Source of the DNA: Xanthostigma xanthostigma | Lineage: Eukaryota; Arthropoda; Insecta; Raphidioptera; Raphidiidae | Assembly (NCBI GenBank): GCA_963575645.1 | Contig: OY754475.1 | Span: 3,472,001 to 3,536,000, forward strand | DNA: 64,000 bases | Direction of reading: 5' to 3' | Shown here: in pieces, positions 48,547 to 59,262 of the stretch | Numbering within the stretch: the stretch's first letter is position 1 | Layout of the letters: each line of letters begins with the position of its first letter | The notes under the pieces: model-generated | What the model was told of the DNA's origin: nothing | Databases searched by the model: none | The model's input: only the letters and a program-made list of their open reading frames with translations | Translations under genes and position numbers: made by a program

Positions 48547-48820
48547 ATACGAACTAGCTACGATGGAGGAAGGTTTTTGGTTGAGGATCATAAATAAATA
48601 AGCTTTACCAATGTTTCGCTAGTGGCCAACGTTTCGAAAAATTTATTTTCATCTTCATATACATGTTCATAGGCCCTGAAGATGAAAATAAATTTTTCGA
48701 AACGTTGGCCACTAGCGAAACATTGGTAAAGCTTATTTATTTATGATCCTCAACCAAAAACCTTCCTCCATCGTAACATTCTATTGGATCAACACTACTT
48801 TATGCTGAATACGAACTAGC
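48547..48820. mobile_element. Hairpin element with hammerhead-like core (copy 3)
   Basis: The 250-bp element (48559-48808) consists of inverted arms, 48561-48773, plus a 35-nt tail (taacattctattggatcaac…actactttatgctga). It is flanked by the 12-bp duplication atacgaactagc (48547-48558 and 48809-48820). Arms are nearly perfect complements. On the plus strand 48676-48710 reads CTGAAGA, t, a GAAAA…TTTTC stem, GAAAC, GTTG, GCC. The minus strand of the left arm shows the GAAAC side, but its CTGAAGA lacks the C (tatgaaga). Arm sequence and tail are shared with copy 2 at 39 kb. Confidence 0.92.
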
Positions 48821-49598
48821 GTACTCAAGTTACTTATATCTCTATGGTCGGAACCCGTTGCGTTTTAATTTCAACCACCCTTACTTAGTCAAAAAATAAC
48901 ATCAACAAAAACACGTGACGGCACTATTTGCCTTTTATAAAATAATTCAGATTAAAAAGAATTTAATGCCAAATGTATTGGCTGTACTCCACTATGCATT
49001 AATATTAGACTTGGGGTTGTAAGCAAAGGGATACGAGAAAACACATTCAGATACAGTATCATCGCGGTGCCACGCTCAAGTTTCAAAATAAACAACACTA
49101 AATAATTCAAAATTGTACTTTTAAGTCATAGATCATCCGGAGAAAGTACGCGGAATTTCCTAGTTTCTATTTTGAATGAAACAGTCGAAGTTTGGAGAAA
49201 AGATATAATTTTAAAGTTCGTGTTTAAAATTGTTTTAATCGTGGATGATTGTGATTGACTGTTAGTTAGTCATTTTAAATAGTGGCTTTCGAGCCAAACG
49301 TTGCTCTGACACGTGTGTTATTGTTGAGTCTTAATACAGAGCCAATATAAATCGATTTAAATAGCCTCCTACGGTTTCCTTTATTGATGAAGTTGGATTT
49401 TTTAATTTGGGGGTGTCAAAATCTTGCAAGTAAAATATATTGCTTTCCTTGTACACTGACAAGTAAAGTACTGGTAAATAAATAAAATCGAACGACTTAG
49501 GGTCCGTACTTTTAAAATGATTAAATTTTAAATAAGCCACGTCCATTGGCTGACTCGTTTTCCAGAACCGATATGTATTCAAAAATGGTTTATAAAGA
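48821..49598. other. Spacer, no recognised gene
   Basis: AT-rich; an 83-codon minus frame at 49331-49582 shows no known motif. Confidence 0.45.
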
Positions 49599-50169
49599 AA
49601 CTAGAGTGACCTGTGCGAATTATTCGCACTAAATAAGTATAACAATTATCACTTTACAAAATTATTTTTTAAATATTAAATTCGTTTCTAATTTTGCACG
49701 CTGCTTATAACGTTCTTCTTTTTGTTGTATTACAATATGAAGCTCAGATGACAGATCGAAGAAATATTTTACTAAAATTGTCATATAGAGGCGCACGTAG
49801 CAAAAGCGTTGAGCTAAGCCGTCAGATGGCATCATGCAGAATTGCTGTGATGTTGTTTAGCGTTGCTCGCTGTTTCAAAATTAAAGCCGTTAGATGGCAG
49901 TATGCAGTATTTACAATATGAAGGTCAGATGACAGATCGAAGTGTTGACGTTGTTTCAAAATTAAATCCGTCAGATGGCAGACGTTGTTCCGCGTTGCTG
50001 TTAAGTAATTAATTTACAAAAACAAAAGCAATAATAAATTTTTTAGTTGTCGATGTCAGTAGAGCAAGCAATTATCTGTAAAATGATATATAATTTATAT
50101 GGAGAAATTGTGTGGTTTTTTCTAAAAAGGGAGGCAAACATCTTAACCTTAATGTATTAATATATATGA
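49599..50169 (+). repeat. Dispersed repeat C, copy 3
   Basis: It begins ctagagtgacctgtgcgaat tattcgcac, with the same terminal palindrome as copy 2, and ends gtattaatatatatgatgat. The centre has three ccgt-agatggca blocks, separated by gttgtttcaaaattaaa and cagatgacagatcgaagtgt, as in the 18.7-kb copy. The full-length version is about 570 bp. An in-frame stretch (49694-49921) is open but carries no known motif. Confidence 0.88.
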
Positions 50170-50807
50170 TGATATTCGCTGGTGATTCACGTATTAATTT
50201 CAGCGGATTCCAAAAATTGTTATTAGAACCTAGGAATGAATTATTCTCATTCTAATTTCATTTATCTGACGTCAAAGGCCGAAGTACTGCAAGTTGTGTG
50301 AATTATTGACGTGTAGGTCTCTAAATTGGTTGGGTATATTTTTTGGAACGACAATTGTTTCTCATTAAGTTTATTAATCATCGAACGATTCCAGAATTTT
50401 AACGACGCTTAATAATGTCAAAGTGACTAATGATAATTGAAAACAAGAATGTTTCAACACGGTATGAAAAAAATTATCAGCACAGTAAAATAATAACTAT
50501 ACAATCAAACAACTATCAGTTGGAAAACTGCTTTTTTTATCAGATCAACAACAGTAACTTGCATGTATAGAATTTTTATTCAGTGTAGATATTACAGAAA
50601 CTGGAAATAACGCAACAGTTTAAATTAAATTAAGGGCGTCGTTCATAAAATTTTTAAAAGCACAATAATTGTGAAAAGTCGTGGTGTTTTTACTTGAAAA
50701 CACTTTTCTAATGAAAAATAAAAGGAAGGTTAGAACCATGAAAAAGAGACAGAGAAGAATATATCAGTACGGATTTACGATCAAGCTATAAGCTTTTCGA
50801 CGCCGGT
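50170..50807. other. Spacer, no recognised gene
   Basis: AT-rich, nothing recognised. Confidence 0.5.
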
Positions 50808-51396
50808 TAAAGAGGTAAAGTTTGTACGTTTGGAGGTAATCTCCGAAACTACTCATCCGATATAAAAAAAAATCATCATAATTTAGAATGGACATATCGT
50901 CGTTGGTTCTGTAATACCTCTTATGTGCAAAAAGTAAAATTTGCAGGAAAGGCCAAAAAGTGGTTATTTCAGCAATGGATGGTAAGAACTAGCAATTTCA
51001 GAGGTATATTACTAATTCATACTTATCTTCACTATACATGTCTAATTAAGACGAAGATTTTCTTAAAAAATATTTAACGTTAATTTCGGATTTATTGGCA
51101 CATGGGAGGAATAATTTGATACAACTTTTCACATAAGAGTTACTTACCCTTGTTGGTTACTGTAAAATTAATTTGGAGGTATTACTAGTATATAGAGCTC
51201 CGTTTCCTGAATCTTTTCATTTAAAAAACGTAAAATCTGCCAATTCTGCACATAAGAGCTATTACAGAACCAACGACGATATATTATCGCGTTAAAATAA
51301 AAGCGCTTTTCATGGAGATCAATTTTGCAACATAAGTCAACGAAAAAACGGTAAGAATCTACAGATTCGAGCGAAGCCGGACCGGGTCGCTAGTTA
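50808..51396 (+). mobile_element. RTE-like retroelement tail (family G), split by a MITE
   Basis: The left part (50808-50895) reads agaggtaaagtttgtacgtt…tggaggtaatctccgaaact and atttagaatggacat. The right part (51281-51396) reads tattatcgcgttaaaataaa… agcgcttttcatggagatca and gcgaagccggaccgggtcgc tagtt. The intact order is visible at 30050-30265 and 60206-60425. The MITE at 50896-51280 separates the two parts. Confidence 0.85.
50896..51280. mobile_element. TA-flanked MITE, family D copy 2 (nested)
   Basis: TIRs are tcgtcgttggttctgtaata cctcttatgtgca and its near-perfect complement, with TA on each side (50895-50896 and 51280-51281, depending on how the boundary base is counted). The interior matches 21761-22134. 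Because the host repeat is interrupted at a defined point, the insertion is younger than the retroelement tail. No ORF. Confidence 0.9.
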
Positions 51397-52520
51397 TATC
51401 ATAAAGAAAAGATAATAAAATAAAGCAGAGCTAGCAATTGGCAACTCAACAGTGATAAAAGACCAGTCAAGTGGAAGCCGCTGAAATATTCAGATAAACA
51501 CACAGGTAGGTAATTAATCGAAAAATAAAAGACAGTGCGTATTTTTGCGACGAGCGCCTGAAACAAAAGCGTATCAAATAAAAATAAAATATAACTGGCA
51601 GTGAACACGCACCGAGCACAACAATAGAGTAGAAGTATTAGCATTACACACGGAAATGCCACAACACTGATTATTGCAGCCAACAACAATCACCAACTTG
51701 CAAATGGTGAACACCAGTAGCGCGTGATATAGCTTCAAAATTATGGCGAACATCAATTTTTTTATTCGTAAATTATTTTAACAATTGTTTATAGAAAAAA
51801 AACAGCTTTTTTGTAACCCCCCCCCCCCATTAAATTTTATGAAGCTACTTAGTTTCCCAAAATAATAATTTTAACCTGCAGTAGTAAGTATAACTAGAAA
51901 AACAAATTTTGGAGGGAACTAAAAAATATTTAACTGGGTATGTTTCCACTGATTTTGGGTTACTGGGCTACTGTTTTTAGATAGGTTCCCAAAAAGTTGT
52001 TGAAAGACATGCTTATTTTTTCGATCTTTCTGAAGTCCCTTTCCTTCTAGACCGTCCCGCTCCTGTTGCCCTTGCCTATAGTTACGGCCCCGCAGGCAAT
52101 AATTAAAATATAAAATGGCGCCATTAGATCATGATTTGAAGTCTATAGTCTATACTTTCTGACAGATACGGTTCTATCTTTAGTTACGTTCCTTTCCCAG
52201 TTCCCACCTACGCCCCTGATTTGTTAAGATAACAGAGAAAGATGGTTCTAGCTTGTACACACATTCACGATGTTAGTACGAATCACAGTGCAGAAAAAAT
52301 AACAATTATAATTAAATAAGATCATAATTAAAGCACTTCTGCTGTTAATTACTTTCATTTTATAAAAACTTAAAGAAATAAAACTACCTGCAAACATATA
52401 ATCATCTTTCACAATGCAAAAAAAATTATACGTGAGATTCCCGGGCGTCAGAAGTGAAACTTCTTAGGTTCCAGCACTTGCTGACGATTTTATTACTTCA
52501 GGATTAGGAGACTGTTAGGC
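51397..52520. other. Spacer, no recognised gene
   Basis: A 13-C run is at about 51816-51828. A 96-codon minus frame (51399-51689) is hydrophobic and cysteine-rich with no known family; overlapping minus frames suggest chance. Confidence 0.45.
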
Positions 52521-52687
52521 TAGGCGCGCACTACGATTTATTGTCGCGCGACATTAAAATAGGATCTGTTCTAATATTTAGTCGCCGCGATTATTTCGTC
52601 GCATAATGCGTGTATATTCATTAAAATATTAATGTTTCAGTTTTGCGACTAAACAATCGCGCGACAATAAATCGTAGTGCGCGCCTA
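52521..52687. mobile_element. Palindromic MITE, 163 bp
   Basis: The left end GGCGCGCACTACGATTTATT GTCGCGCGAC (52523 on) and its exact complement (ending 52685) are TIRs of about 30 bp. A second inner pair is gcgactaa / ttagtcgc. Flanked by TA (52521-52522, 52686-52687). GC-rich, repetitive TIRs suggest a Harbinger- or mariner-like MITE; the superfamily is not fixed. Confidence 0.85.
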
Positions 52688-52716
52688 GCTTTACGTGAAA
52701 TTTGTTAACGTGGGTA

Positions 52717-52873
52717 TATATGTTACGGTAAATGTAAACTCTTGGGAAATGTACACTTTTACCGTAAAATGTGTACATTAAATGTAGATATTGCGGCAAA
52801 TGTACACATTTCCCGGCACATTTTACGGTAAAAGTGTACATTTCCCAAGAGTTTACATTTACCGTAACATATA
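52717..52873. mobile_element. Palindromic MITE, 149 bp, TATA duplication
   Basis: Arms of about 60 bp (tgttacggtaaatgtaaact cttgggaaatgtacac… and complement) flank a small centre. TATA lies at 52717-52720 and 52870-52873. It stands 29 bp from the preceding MITE. The word acggtaaa is repeated within the arms. No gene; the antisense frame crossing it is incidental. Confidence 0.85.
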
Positions 52874-55800
52874 CACAGTTGGCACTGCGCATGCGTATAG
52901 AGTGTGCATGACGCTTTGACAGAGAGAGTAGAAACGATTCTCTCTACTCTTTTCTTTCAATTGCCGGCTGAAGTCGGTGAAGGGAGTGTTTTACTTAGTG
53001 CCCAGTCAAAATCGATAACCAATAGACTGATGACCTGAGCTGTTTAGCGTCTATAACCGAACTGCATTCAAATTTCCGAATTAAAAAGAATATTTTTGAC
53101 CTTAGACAAACGTGTCTAAAATGCTAATTCAAACGCCATACGGAAACGAAAAAATTTACATTTAAAATTTGCATTCAACGCATATATTTAAATAACCCAC
53201 ATGGTAAACAAAGATAAACGATATAATAATGCAAGTAAGACAAGGAGGGGTGGACAAAAATGCGTACCAACATTGTAAACAACTAGAAGGCATGCCAGTT
53301 GCATTTTGTGTATCCCCGCTATGTAAAGAATTATGCAGTTTTTTTTTTGTTTTACAAAGTTAATATTGTTGACATAAAGTATAGTGGACTAATCTAATCC
53401 AATGACCTAATTACTATCTAATTTGACATCCAAAAATTCATTTTTTTCGGTTGTAGGGAGCAAAGTTCCCTCTGCGCAAATGAACCTGTTCGCCATTTTA
53501 AATTAAATTTTATTTTAAAAAAGAATTGCGTTTAAAAATGTCAAAAATCGTTTCTTGTTTGTGTGATAAAATGCTTTAAATGTAATTTATTAAACAAAAA
53601 TTTGACTTCAAACACTTGCACAGGAAAAAAAAGGTCAAAAAGCGTAAAATAATAAAGTTTTGAATTCGGAGTTTTAAATTAGCGCCAACCTCAAAATTAT
53701 TTTAGTGGCCGTATTCAATTTTTTTTTAATTTTTATAAGATATTTGATGCAGGTATTTATTGTTCAATAAAAAAAATCCTTGTATAAAGTAAAAAAAAAA
53801 AATTGAAGCAGGTGACTACCATCATAACGGTTTAAAAAAAAGTATGATTTGAATAATCGTTTCTTTAAAGTGTGGCTCAATAACACACTGACAATAATTA
53901 CATACGGGTAAACCAAGAAATTATCAAGTACACACATTCCTGAAATATGTCAGGGACGATAGCGCCGTTTATTTTTGTCAATGTTAATTACTTATTAGTT
54001 TCAAGCCAAGATAAAACAGTACTGCAGCTAATTTCGACCATCACGAATTTAAAAAAAATACTGAATGAGTTTTTTTTAGCAATAAACACAAAAATCCACA
54101 CGAATACAATAAACTCAAATTTCCTTGAACCGTAACACACGTCAGTGTAGGGGAAAGTCGGTCAAAAAATCTAACCGAAATACAGAGTGCTTTTTTCTCG
54201 ACGCACGTGTCAAAATATCGCGTCATCTTTTTAATTCAGAGAATCTGTATTTAGATACGGGAAGAAAAACGTTGTGGTACCGATTTGAGTGTGTTAATTC
54301 GCACACATTGCGCTGAAACATATACATCGTTCTCTTTGTTTTAATGCGGGGAAGTGCGCAATATATCTTTCAACACGATGTGTACGAATTAACACAGGTG
54401 AAATCGATTCAGAAGATATCCATATAACATTAACGATTTAAACTTAAAGATTTAATGAATTCCGGTCGAATTTCGATCACTGGGCGACCACCAGTGATGT
54501 CAAAGATACGGACGCCGCATCCGGCCTTCAACCTAAAATTTTACGGCCCGCGACCAAAGTCTATCCAGTGAGGATTTTAGACAGCATTTGATGTCACTAC
54601 GTATTTTTAAAATTGCTGGTTCCTCAACCTCAAGATAATTTACCCTTTTTGTTACCTTTATATGATAATTCATTTAAACTAGATAAATCAAGATTTTAAT
54701 TTAGTGTGTGTTTTAGTTTTTAATTTAGAGTCTGGCCCGCTAACACACCCCAAATCTTATAAACGGTCTTTTAGAAAAATCAGTCTGACAACCCTATTGT
54801 AACAAATAACATTTACAAACTGTGGGGTTATTTTCACGTGTGGGGAAGACGTCAAAATTTTGAAAAAAACATCAAATTAATGGATGTTTCTCCTTAGAGT
54901 TTGTGCGTTTTACCCTATTTTTTATACAAATGATTTTATAGCGTAATAAAATGATTTATTGATAGATATAAAAGCAATTAAAGATAACCTTTTAATAATA
55001 AAATACCCGTGTTATATTAGAAACATTGTTAATAGTTTCAGGAAAATATTTCAACCTTGAATAATTTCTCGCGTACGGCTTTAGACGATCTGTTGATTCG
55101 ACTTTTAAGCATTTCGTAAAAATCAATGCAATAAATGCATCCTCGCTTTTTTCCTTTAAATAAAACAATAAACTGAAATCAATTAAAATTCATGAAAAAT
55201 ACAGGTAACCATAAACAACGTGCAATAAAATCTTTATTTTGACGAGTAATTTTCTTGCAGTGATGCAAACCTAATCAAAACGACACAGAAAATTTGCTCG
55301 TCGATAATAAACTTTTTAGTTACTTTTTTTTTGTTAGCGCAAATATAACTGCACACCAGTAGCTTAATAACCATGCCATTAATATACCACCATAGGAAAT
55401 CTTTCGGTTTACTACTGCGTTAGGATATTTTGTCGGAAAGTTTGTAAAACTCCAATATTTATGTGTTGCATTCAATAAGAAGTAAAAACAACAATTTATT
55501 ATTTTATTTGAATACGTTTTTTGGTTCTTGTAAAAGCGCATCGTCAAAAAACTGTACGTCTTTCAACTACTTTTTGGAAACCTACCCAAAAAATCGTAGT
55601 TATAACCTCCCCCCTTAGTATTGATGCTTTAACAACAAAAGAAGCAAGAAAAATGCACGTAAATTTAAAAATTGTTCGTAGAAATCAGTGGAAAAATGCC
55701 TAGTTAAATTTTTTTTCACTCCCCCCAAAATATGTTTTTCTGGTTGTACTACTAGTTAAAGCTATTTATGTTGGGGAAATGAGTACCTTTTTTTAATTCA

Positions 55801-56003
55801 TACAATTTAGTGTGGGGTGGGGGCAGTGATGAGGTGTCCTGCCCAGGGCCTCAAAAAAGCTAGTTACGGCTCTGTACTAAATGGCGTATTCGTATAACAA
55901 AATATCTGGCTCTTGAGAAAATTTTAAATTGTAATCGAAAACGTTTTCAATAAATAACATTATATCCACAAATATACAATCGTTTAATAAAAATAATTTT
56001 AAG
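52874..56003. other. Long spacer, no recognised gene
   Basis: Mostly AT-rich with poly(T) and poly(A) runs. A minus frame at 55320-55547 ends with a plausible membrane helix (YGGILMAWLLSYWCAVIFAL) before KKK-stop. It is the only frame here I would keep in mind, since it lies downstream of the 56-kb minus-strand donor, but no acceptor or family supports it. Confidence 0.4.
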
Positions 56004-56285
56004 ACGTACCTTTAAGAAGTTGCATAGTAAAAGAAACGAATCGCTCAGGAATCATCCACGCATTTCCAAAACTACGTATGTTGATTGATGTTCGATCGAA
56101 TAAACTGCATTAGTCACATATTCTTTCTTAACCAAACTGCGTTTTGGTCTAAAAAAAAAAACACACGCTCACAATTGCTAATTCACTTAACACAAATTAC
56201 TAACACTTTATTATTGTTCTTATCAAAATAATAAATAAACAATGCCAATTCGAGAAACACAAAAACACTGATTGACTTTTATCAG
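56004..56285 (-). promoter_or_regulatory. Candidate 5' exon with initiator and splice donor
   Basis: On the minus strand an arthropod initiator-like tcagtg lies at about 56270. It is followed by about 260 bp without strong structure, then by cttcttaaag-GTACGT, a near-ideal 5' splice site with the intron starting at 56009. Short ATG-stop frames inside make it look like untranslated leader. A t-rich run ending ttttag (about 56150) could instead be a 3' splice site. The gene, if any, would run leftward. The motifs are suggestive only. Confidence 0.22.
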
Positions 56286-56825
56286 GCCACAGTAACACTG
56301 ACCATCGCGTCGATCAAACCAAAAATATAGCTACACAAATGTCAAAATTCGTTCTCGGTTGCGTAATTAGAAAAGCAGGTATAAACGCGTGAAATCGATA
56401 AGCCTTTGAAATAATGGATGCATTTCTAGTTATATTTTATTTTATAAAACATTACCAGACGTTCTCAAAAGTTTTCTTGCGTGACATTTTTAGATAAATT
56501 CTCCTTACGCTAAGCGCGCATGATCGATAAATCAAGCGCCCGACTAAATTATCGGGTAGGTAATACCAACAGTGTTATACGAAAAAGTGCGCATAAACTG
56601 AAATAAAATCGGCCGATTTCAGACGCTCTTTTTCATTATAATAGCGTTGTTATTTACTGTCCGACATTTTGATCGGGCGATTTATTTATTATTCATAGGT
56701 TTTTAAAGTAAAAATGCTTTTCACACTGTAGAGTTCAATTGATTCATGAGACTGGAATTGTAACGAACGTGCCACTATGTACGACGTACGTATACCATAT
56801 ACTATAAAAACCGGCGGTAGAATAT

Positions 56826-56897
56826 TAAGATAGCGGCGAGGTAGAACGGCTGCCTCGTAACCTAGAGTTCGTACGGTCAATTCCGGCAGTCGATGCC
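56826..56897 (+). tRNA. tRNA-Thr-like relic
   Basis: tagcggcgaggtagaacggc tgcctcgtaacc followed by ttcgtacggtcaattccggc has the D-arm, a CGT-containing anticodon loop (ctgcc-tcgtaac) and a T-arm-like tcaattcc in the right order. Stems are imperfect and the B box is degraded (cggtcaattcc), so this is a pseudogene or SINE head. A T-run follows about 15 bp later. Confidence 0.3.
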
Positions 56898-56966
56898 TCA
56901 TTATTATGTTTTTTTTTGCAATTATACACGTTTTACTTCTGCAGTGTGTAGTGTAATGGGAAGGAG

Positions 56967-57239
56967 GTGCTTCAAATTTCAAAAAAAAATCGCGTAATTA
57001 ATGGACTCATTATGGTGATTTTAGAAGCGGTTGTTGTTCCGCTTATTTCAACGCAAGCGCAGTTTGTAATCGTGCTGTGTTTTTCAAACTCACCAACTGA
57101 CTACTGCGTAATGACTATACTGACTACTGCAGCAGTGATATTTACGATCGGGATTATTGCTGGAGTCTTTGGATATGCCGATATTAAAACATCTCACAGG
57201 TGGTCATTTAACACTAATAACTTGCATAAGTCAGCGTAA
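56967..57239 (+). CDS. Candidate membrane-protein exon, unrecognised
   Basis: The frame is open for 90 codons (no ATG at its start; it opens at a GTG). It encodes a hydrophobic stretch with two likely membrane helices: around LIMVILEAVVVPLI, and around ILTTAAVIFTIGIIAGVFGY. A polar, cysteine-containing segment (FSNSPTDYCVMT) lies between. Hydropathy and composition are more gene-like than most frames here. A ctcattatggtgattttag 3'-splice-like site and a cacag-gtggtc 5'-splice-like site could bound an exon. No family is recognised, and the SINE-like tRNA relic just upstream makes an element origin possible. Confidence 0.22.
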   Translation: MLQISKKNRVINGLIMVILEAVVVPLISTQAQFVIVLCFSNSPTDYCVMTILTTAAVIFTIGIIAGVFGYADIKTSHRWSFNTNNLHKSA

Positions 57240-58046
57240 AATTATTTCATTATTAAACAATGCATTTACAGGTAATTTCAGTAACTTTCACTTTGTATGT
57301 AAAATTATTCGTCCAATTTTGAATTTAATCTTGCCAAGATGACCATCCTTAAATTATTTAAACCCACGCAGCAAAAAACTAATCAATTATTCCTGTTTGA
57401 AACTCGTCAAAAAGAAGGAATGAACAGTAGGATAGTACGAACTTGGACACTATTATTAATAGAAACTAAACGTAGGCGAAGTCCAGGCAAGTACTACTCC
57501 CAAATAATTAATTAGTATTAAATTCAAAATTATAAAGGAAAATGTTATTTAATCCTGTAAGTCCTTTAAATAAAGACTTCTTATAAATATTTGTTTTAAT
57601 TTTCCGAGTTATAACTAAACGACAATAACCAAAAATAACAAGGTGTTCACTTTACCCGGGTTTCCCCTGCTTCCGGAGCCGATAAGCTGCAAGTAATATT
57701 CCGTTCATACTGATTAAACAATGATACTTTAAAAAATGTCTATCTTTCTGCAGACTGGTGAAAACGAAGTAAATTTACATTGGCCAACACAAAAGACATA
57801 TAAGAGAGAACAATTTAAGGAATGTTGACGATTTTAAATCTGCTTGTCCTGCAAGGATTCTCTGTTCGATTCCTTGCATATATAGAGTCCTGCAAGATGG
57901 AATGGGATAAAGGAATGTGACATGCTTTGTAAGGTTTACAGGAATAACCTTAATATGTGTGTTCAGTCTTCAAACAGGACATGGTTTTATTGATTTATGA
58001 ACTGTGTTCTAGATTGGACAATAATATAAAAAAACTATCGAATTTG
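57240..58046. other. Spacer, no recognised gene
   Basis: AT-rich, nothing recognised. Confidence 0.5.
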
Positions 58047-58440
58047 CTCTCAGAATTCAGATTTGTAAAAAAAACTTTTTAAAAGGATTTAAATACAAAT
58101 ACTATTGCTTCATTAGTATTTAAACACAAGTACTTTTCATGCATATACTTGTAAAAAAAAGACAGATTGCACTCCGGGAGTGCCGGCAGAAGTGAAAACT
58201 TGAATATTACCTCTACTCTCCATCTGTCTTACGAATTTTCGATCAGTTTACCCATACCTCTACTCTCCATCCGTCTTACGAATTTTCGATCAGGTCACAT
58301 GTCCTGACGCGAGTTTAACATTTTTTAAAGTGTACAACGCCGCTAAAGACGTTTTCACTTCAAAATACTTTTTAAAAGTATTTGAAATACTAGAAAAGTA
58401 TTTGTATTTTGAAATACTTTACAAGTCTGCCTCAGATGCT
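58047..58440. mobile_element. MITE with AAATAC-rich ends, split by repeat F
   Basis: The left end (tttgtaaaaaaaactttt… aaatacaaatact…agtatttaaaca) is inverted relative to the right end (cttttaaaagtatttgaaat actag…tatttgtattttgaaat actttacaagt). Their centre is occupied by repeat F (58164-58375), which explains why the element is not compact. The tt/cttgtaaa terminus is hAT-like in feel, but I see no clear 8-bp duplication. Confidence 0.5.
58164..58375 (+). repeat. Dispersed repeat F, copy 2 (nested)
   Basis: It starts attgcactccgggagtgccg gcagaagtgaaaac and ends acaacgccgctaaagacgtt ttcactt. Compared with 26603-26830 it has an extra duplicated clause (ctctactctccatc-gtcttacg) and lacks the acccattacaaaa tract. 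The start (agaagtgaaaact) and end (agacgttttcacttc) are roughly inverted, so it may have short TIRs. Confidence 0.75.
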
Positions 58441-58572
58441 AGTTAGACGAAAGATAATTATAATATATTTAGAGTTCATAATTTTATTAGACCACTTAAA
58501 AATGTTTCTAAATTGAAGATAAGATTCTTGAATTACGTTTTTCTCATCGAGATAAATTAGTATTTAAAACAC

Positions 58573-58690
58573 TAGCGGTCCAGTCCGGCTTCGCCCGAAT
58601 TTTTAGATTGCCACCGTTTTTTCGTTGACTTGCGTTGCAAAATTGATCTTTACTAAAGGCGTTTTCATTTTAACGCGAGAATATATATCC
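58573..58690 (-). mobile_element. RTE-like retroelement tail (family G), 3' part
   Basis: On the minus strand: taacgcgagaatata is read outward from gcgttaaaatgaaaacgcc, then aagatcaattttgcaac, cgaaaaaacggtggcaatct and cgggcgaagccggactggac cgctagt. 5'-truncated compared with 30050-30265. Confidence 0.8.
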
Positions 58691-58779
58691 TATTGTCAAT
58701 ATATTGGTCTGAGAAAAATTGGTCGACAATTTTATTTATTTGAAGAGTTCTATTCAGACGTTCATAAAAGATTTGATAT

Positions 58780-59150
58780 AAAATAGAATAGAATAGAATA
58801 GTTTATTAGTCAACATTTACATATTGTATGCGACAAGTCATAAAAACATTAAAATCATTATGATAAAAAAATTTAACATTGGAGTTAAAAACTGTAATTA
58901 AAAAAATCATTTAGACTATAGAATTCTGAATCTATAATAGTCTGCTTAAGCTTTTTTTTAAAACTATTGTACGGCATAGTTTAGTAGACCTCCGGCAGAT
59001 GATTAAATAATTTGATACAATTGTAGTATGTGCCCTTCTCAAATATGGCTAGCGAATGCGCTGGTACACGTAGATCTTCACCTCTAGTGGGATATTTATG
59101 TCGTAGCTTAGCCTCTTTAAATGTTTCCGGGTGTTGCCTATGTCCTACCT
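58780..59150 (-). pseudogene. Non-LTR retrotransposon C-terminus and 3' tail
   Basis: On the minus strand the frame reads GHRQHPETFKEAKLRHKYPT, RGEDLRVPAHSLAIFEKGTY and YNCIKLFNHLPEVY, then a stop. A one-base slip gives FKKKLKQTIID and FYSLNDFFNY. This is the familiar C-terminus of insect LINE reverse-transcriptase proteins (…Y.TR…HRLxLFEKxPYYxxIKLYNxLP…FKxxLKxFLxxxxFYSxxEF). The 3' end has an AATAG-repeat tail (on the plus strand aatagaatagaatagaatag, 58786-58806). It is 5'-truncated near 59150, where it abuts or grades into a family G tail. The premature stop and frameshift make it dead. Confidence 0.85.
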
Positions 59151-59262
59151 GAAGATCTATTCTAAATATTGCTGAAAAAAATATTGAAATCGGATGAGTA
59201 GTTTCGGAGATTACCTCCTACATCGAAACTTGACATCTTTGTAATATTAGTATAGATAAATC
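59151..59262 (-). mobile_element. RTE-like retroelement tail (family G), 5' part
   Basis: On the minus strand: ctatactaatattacaaaga tg, tcgatgtaggaggtaatctc cgaaactactcatccgattt caa, then caatatttagaatagatctt cagg. The last words also fit the start of the LINE fragment, so the junction is within a shared gacataggc stretch. Confidence 0.7.

Noticed and set aside
52629..52892. 87-codon minus frame as a gene
   Set aside because: It lies across two palindromic MITEs, and its repeats reflect the hairpin arms.
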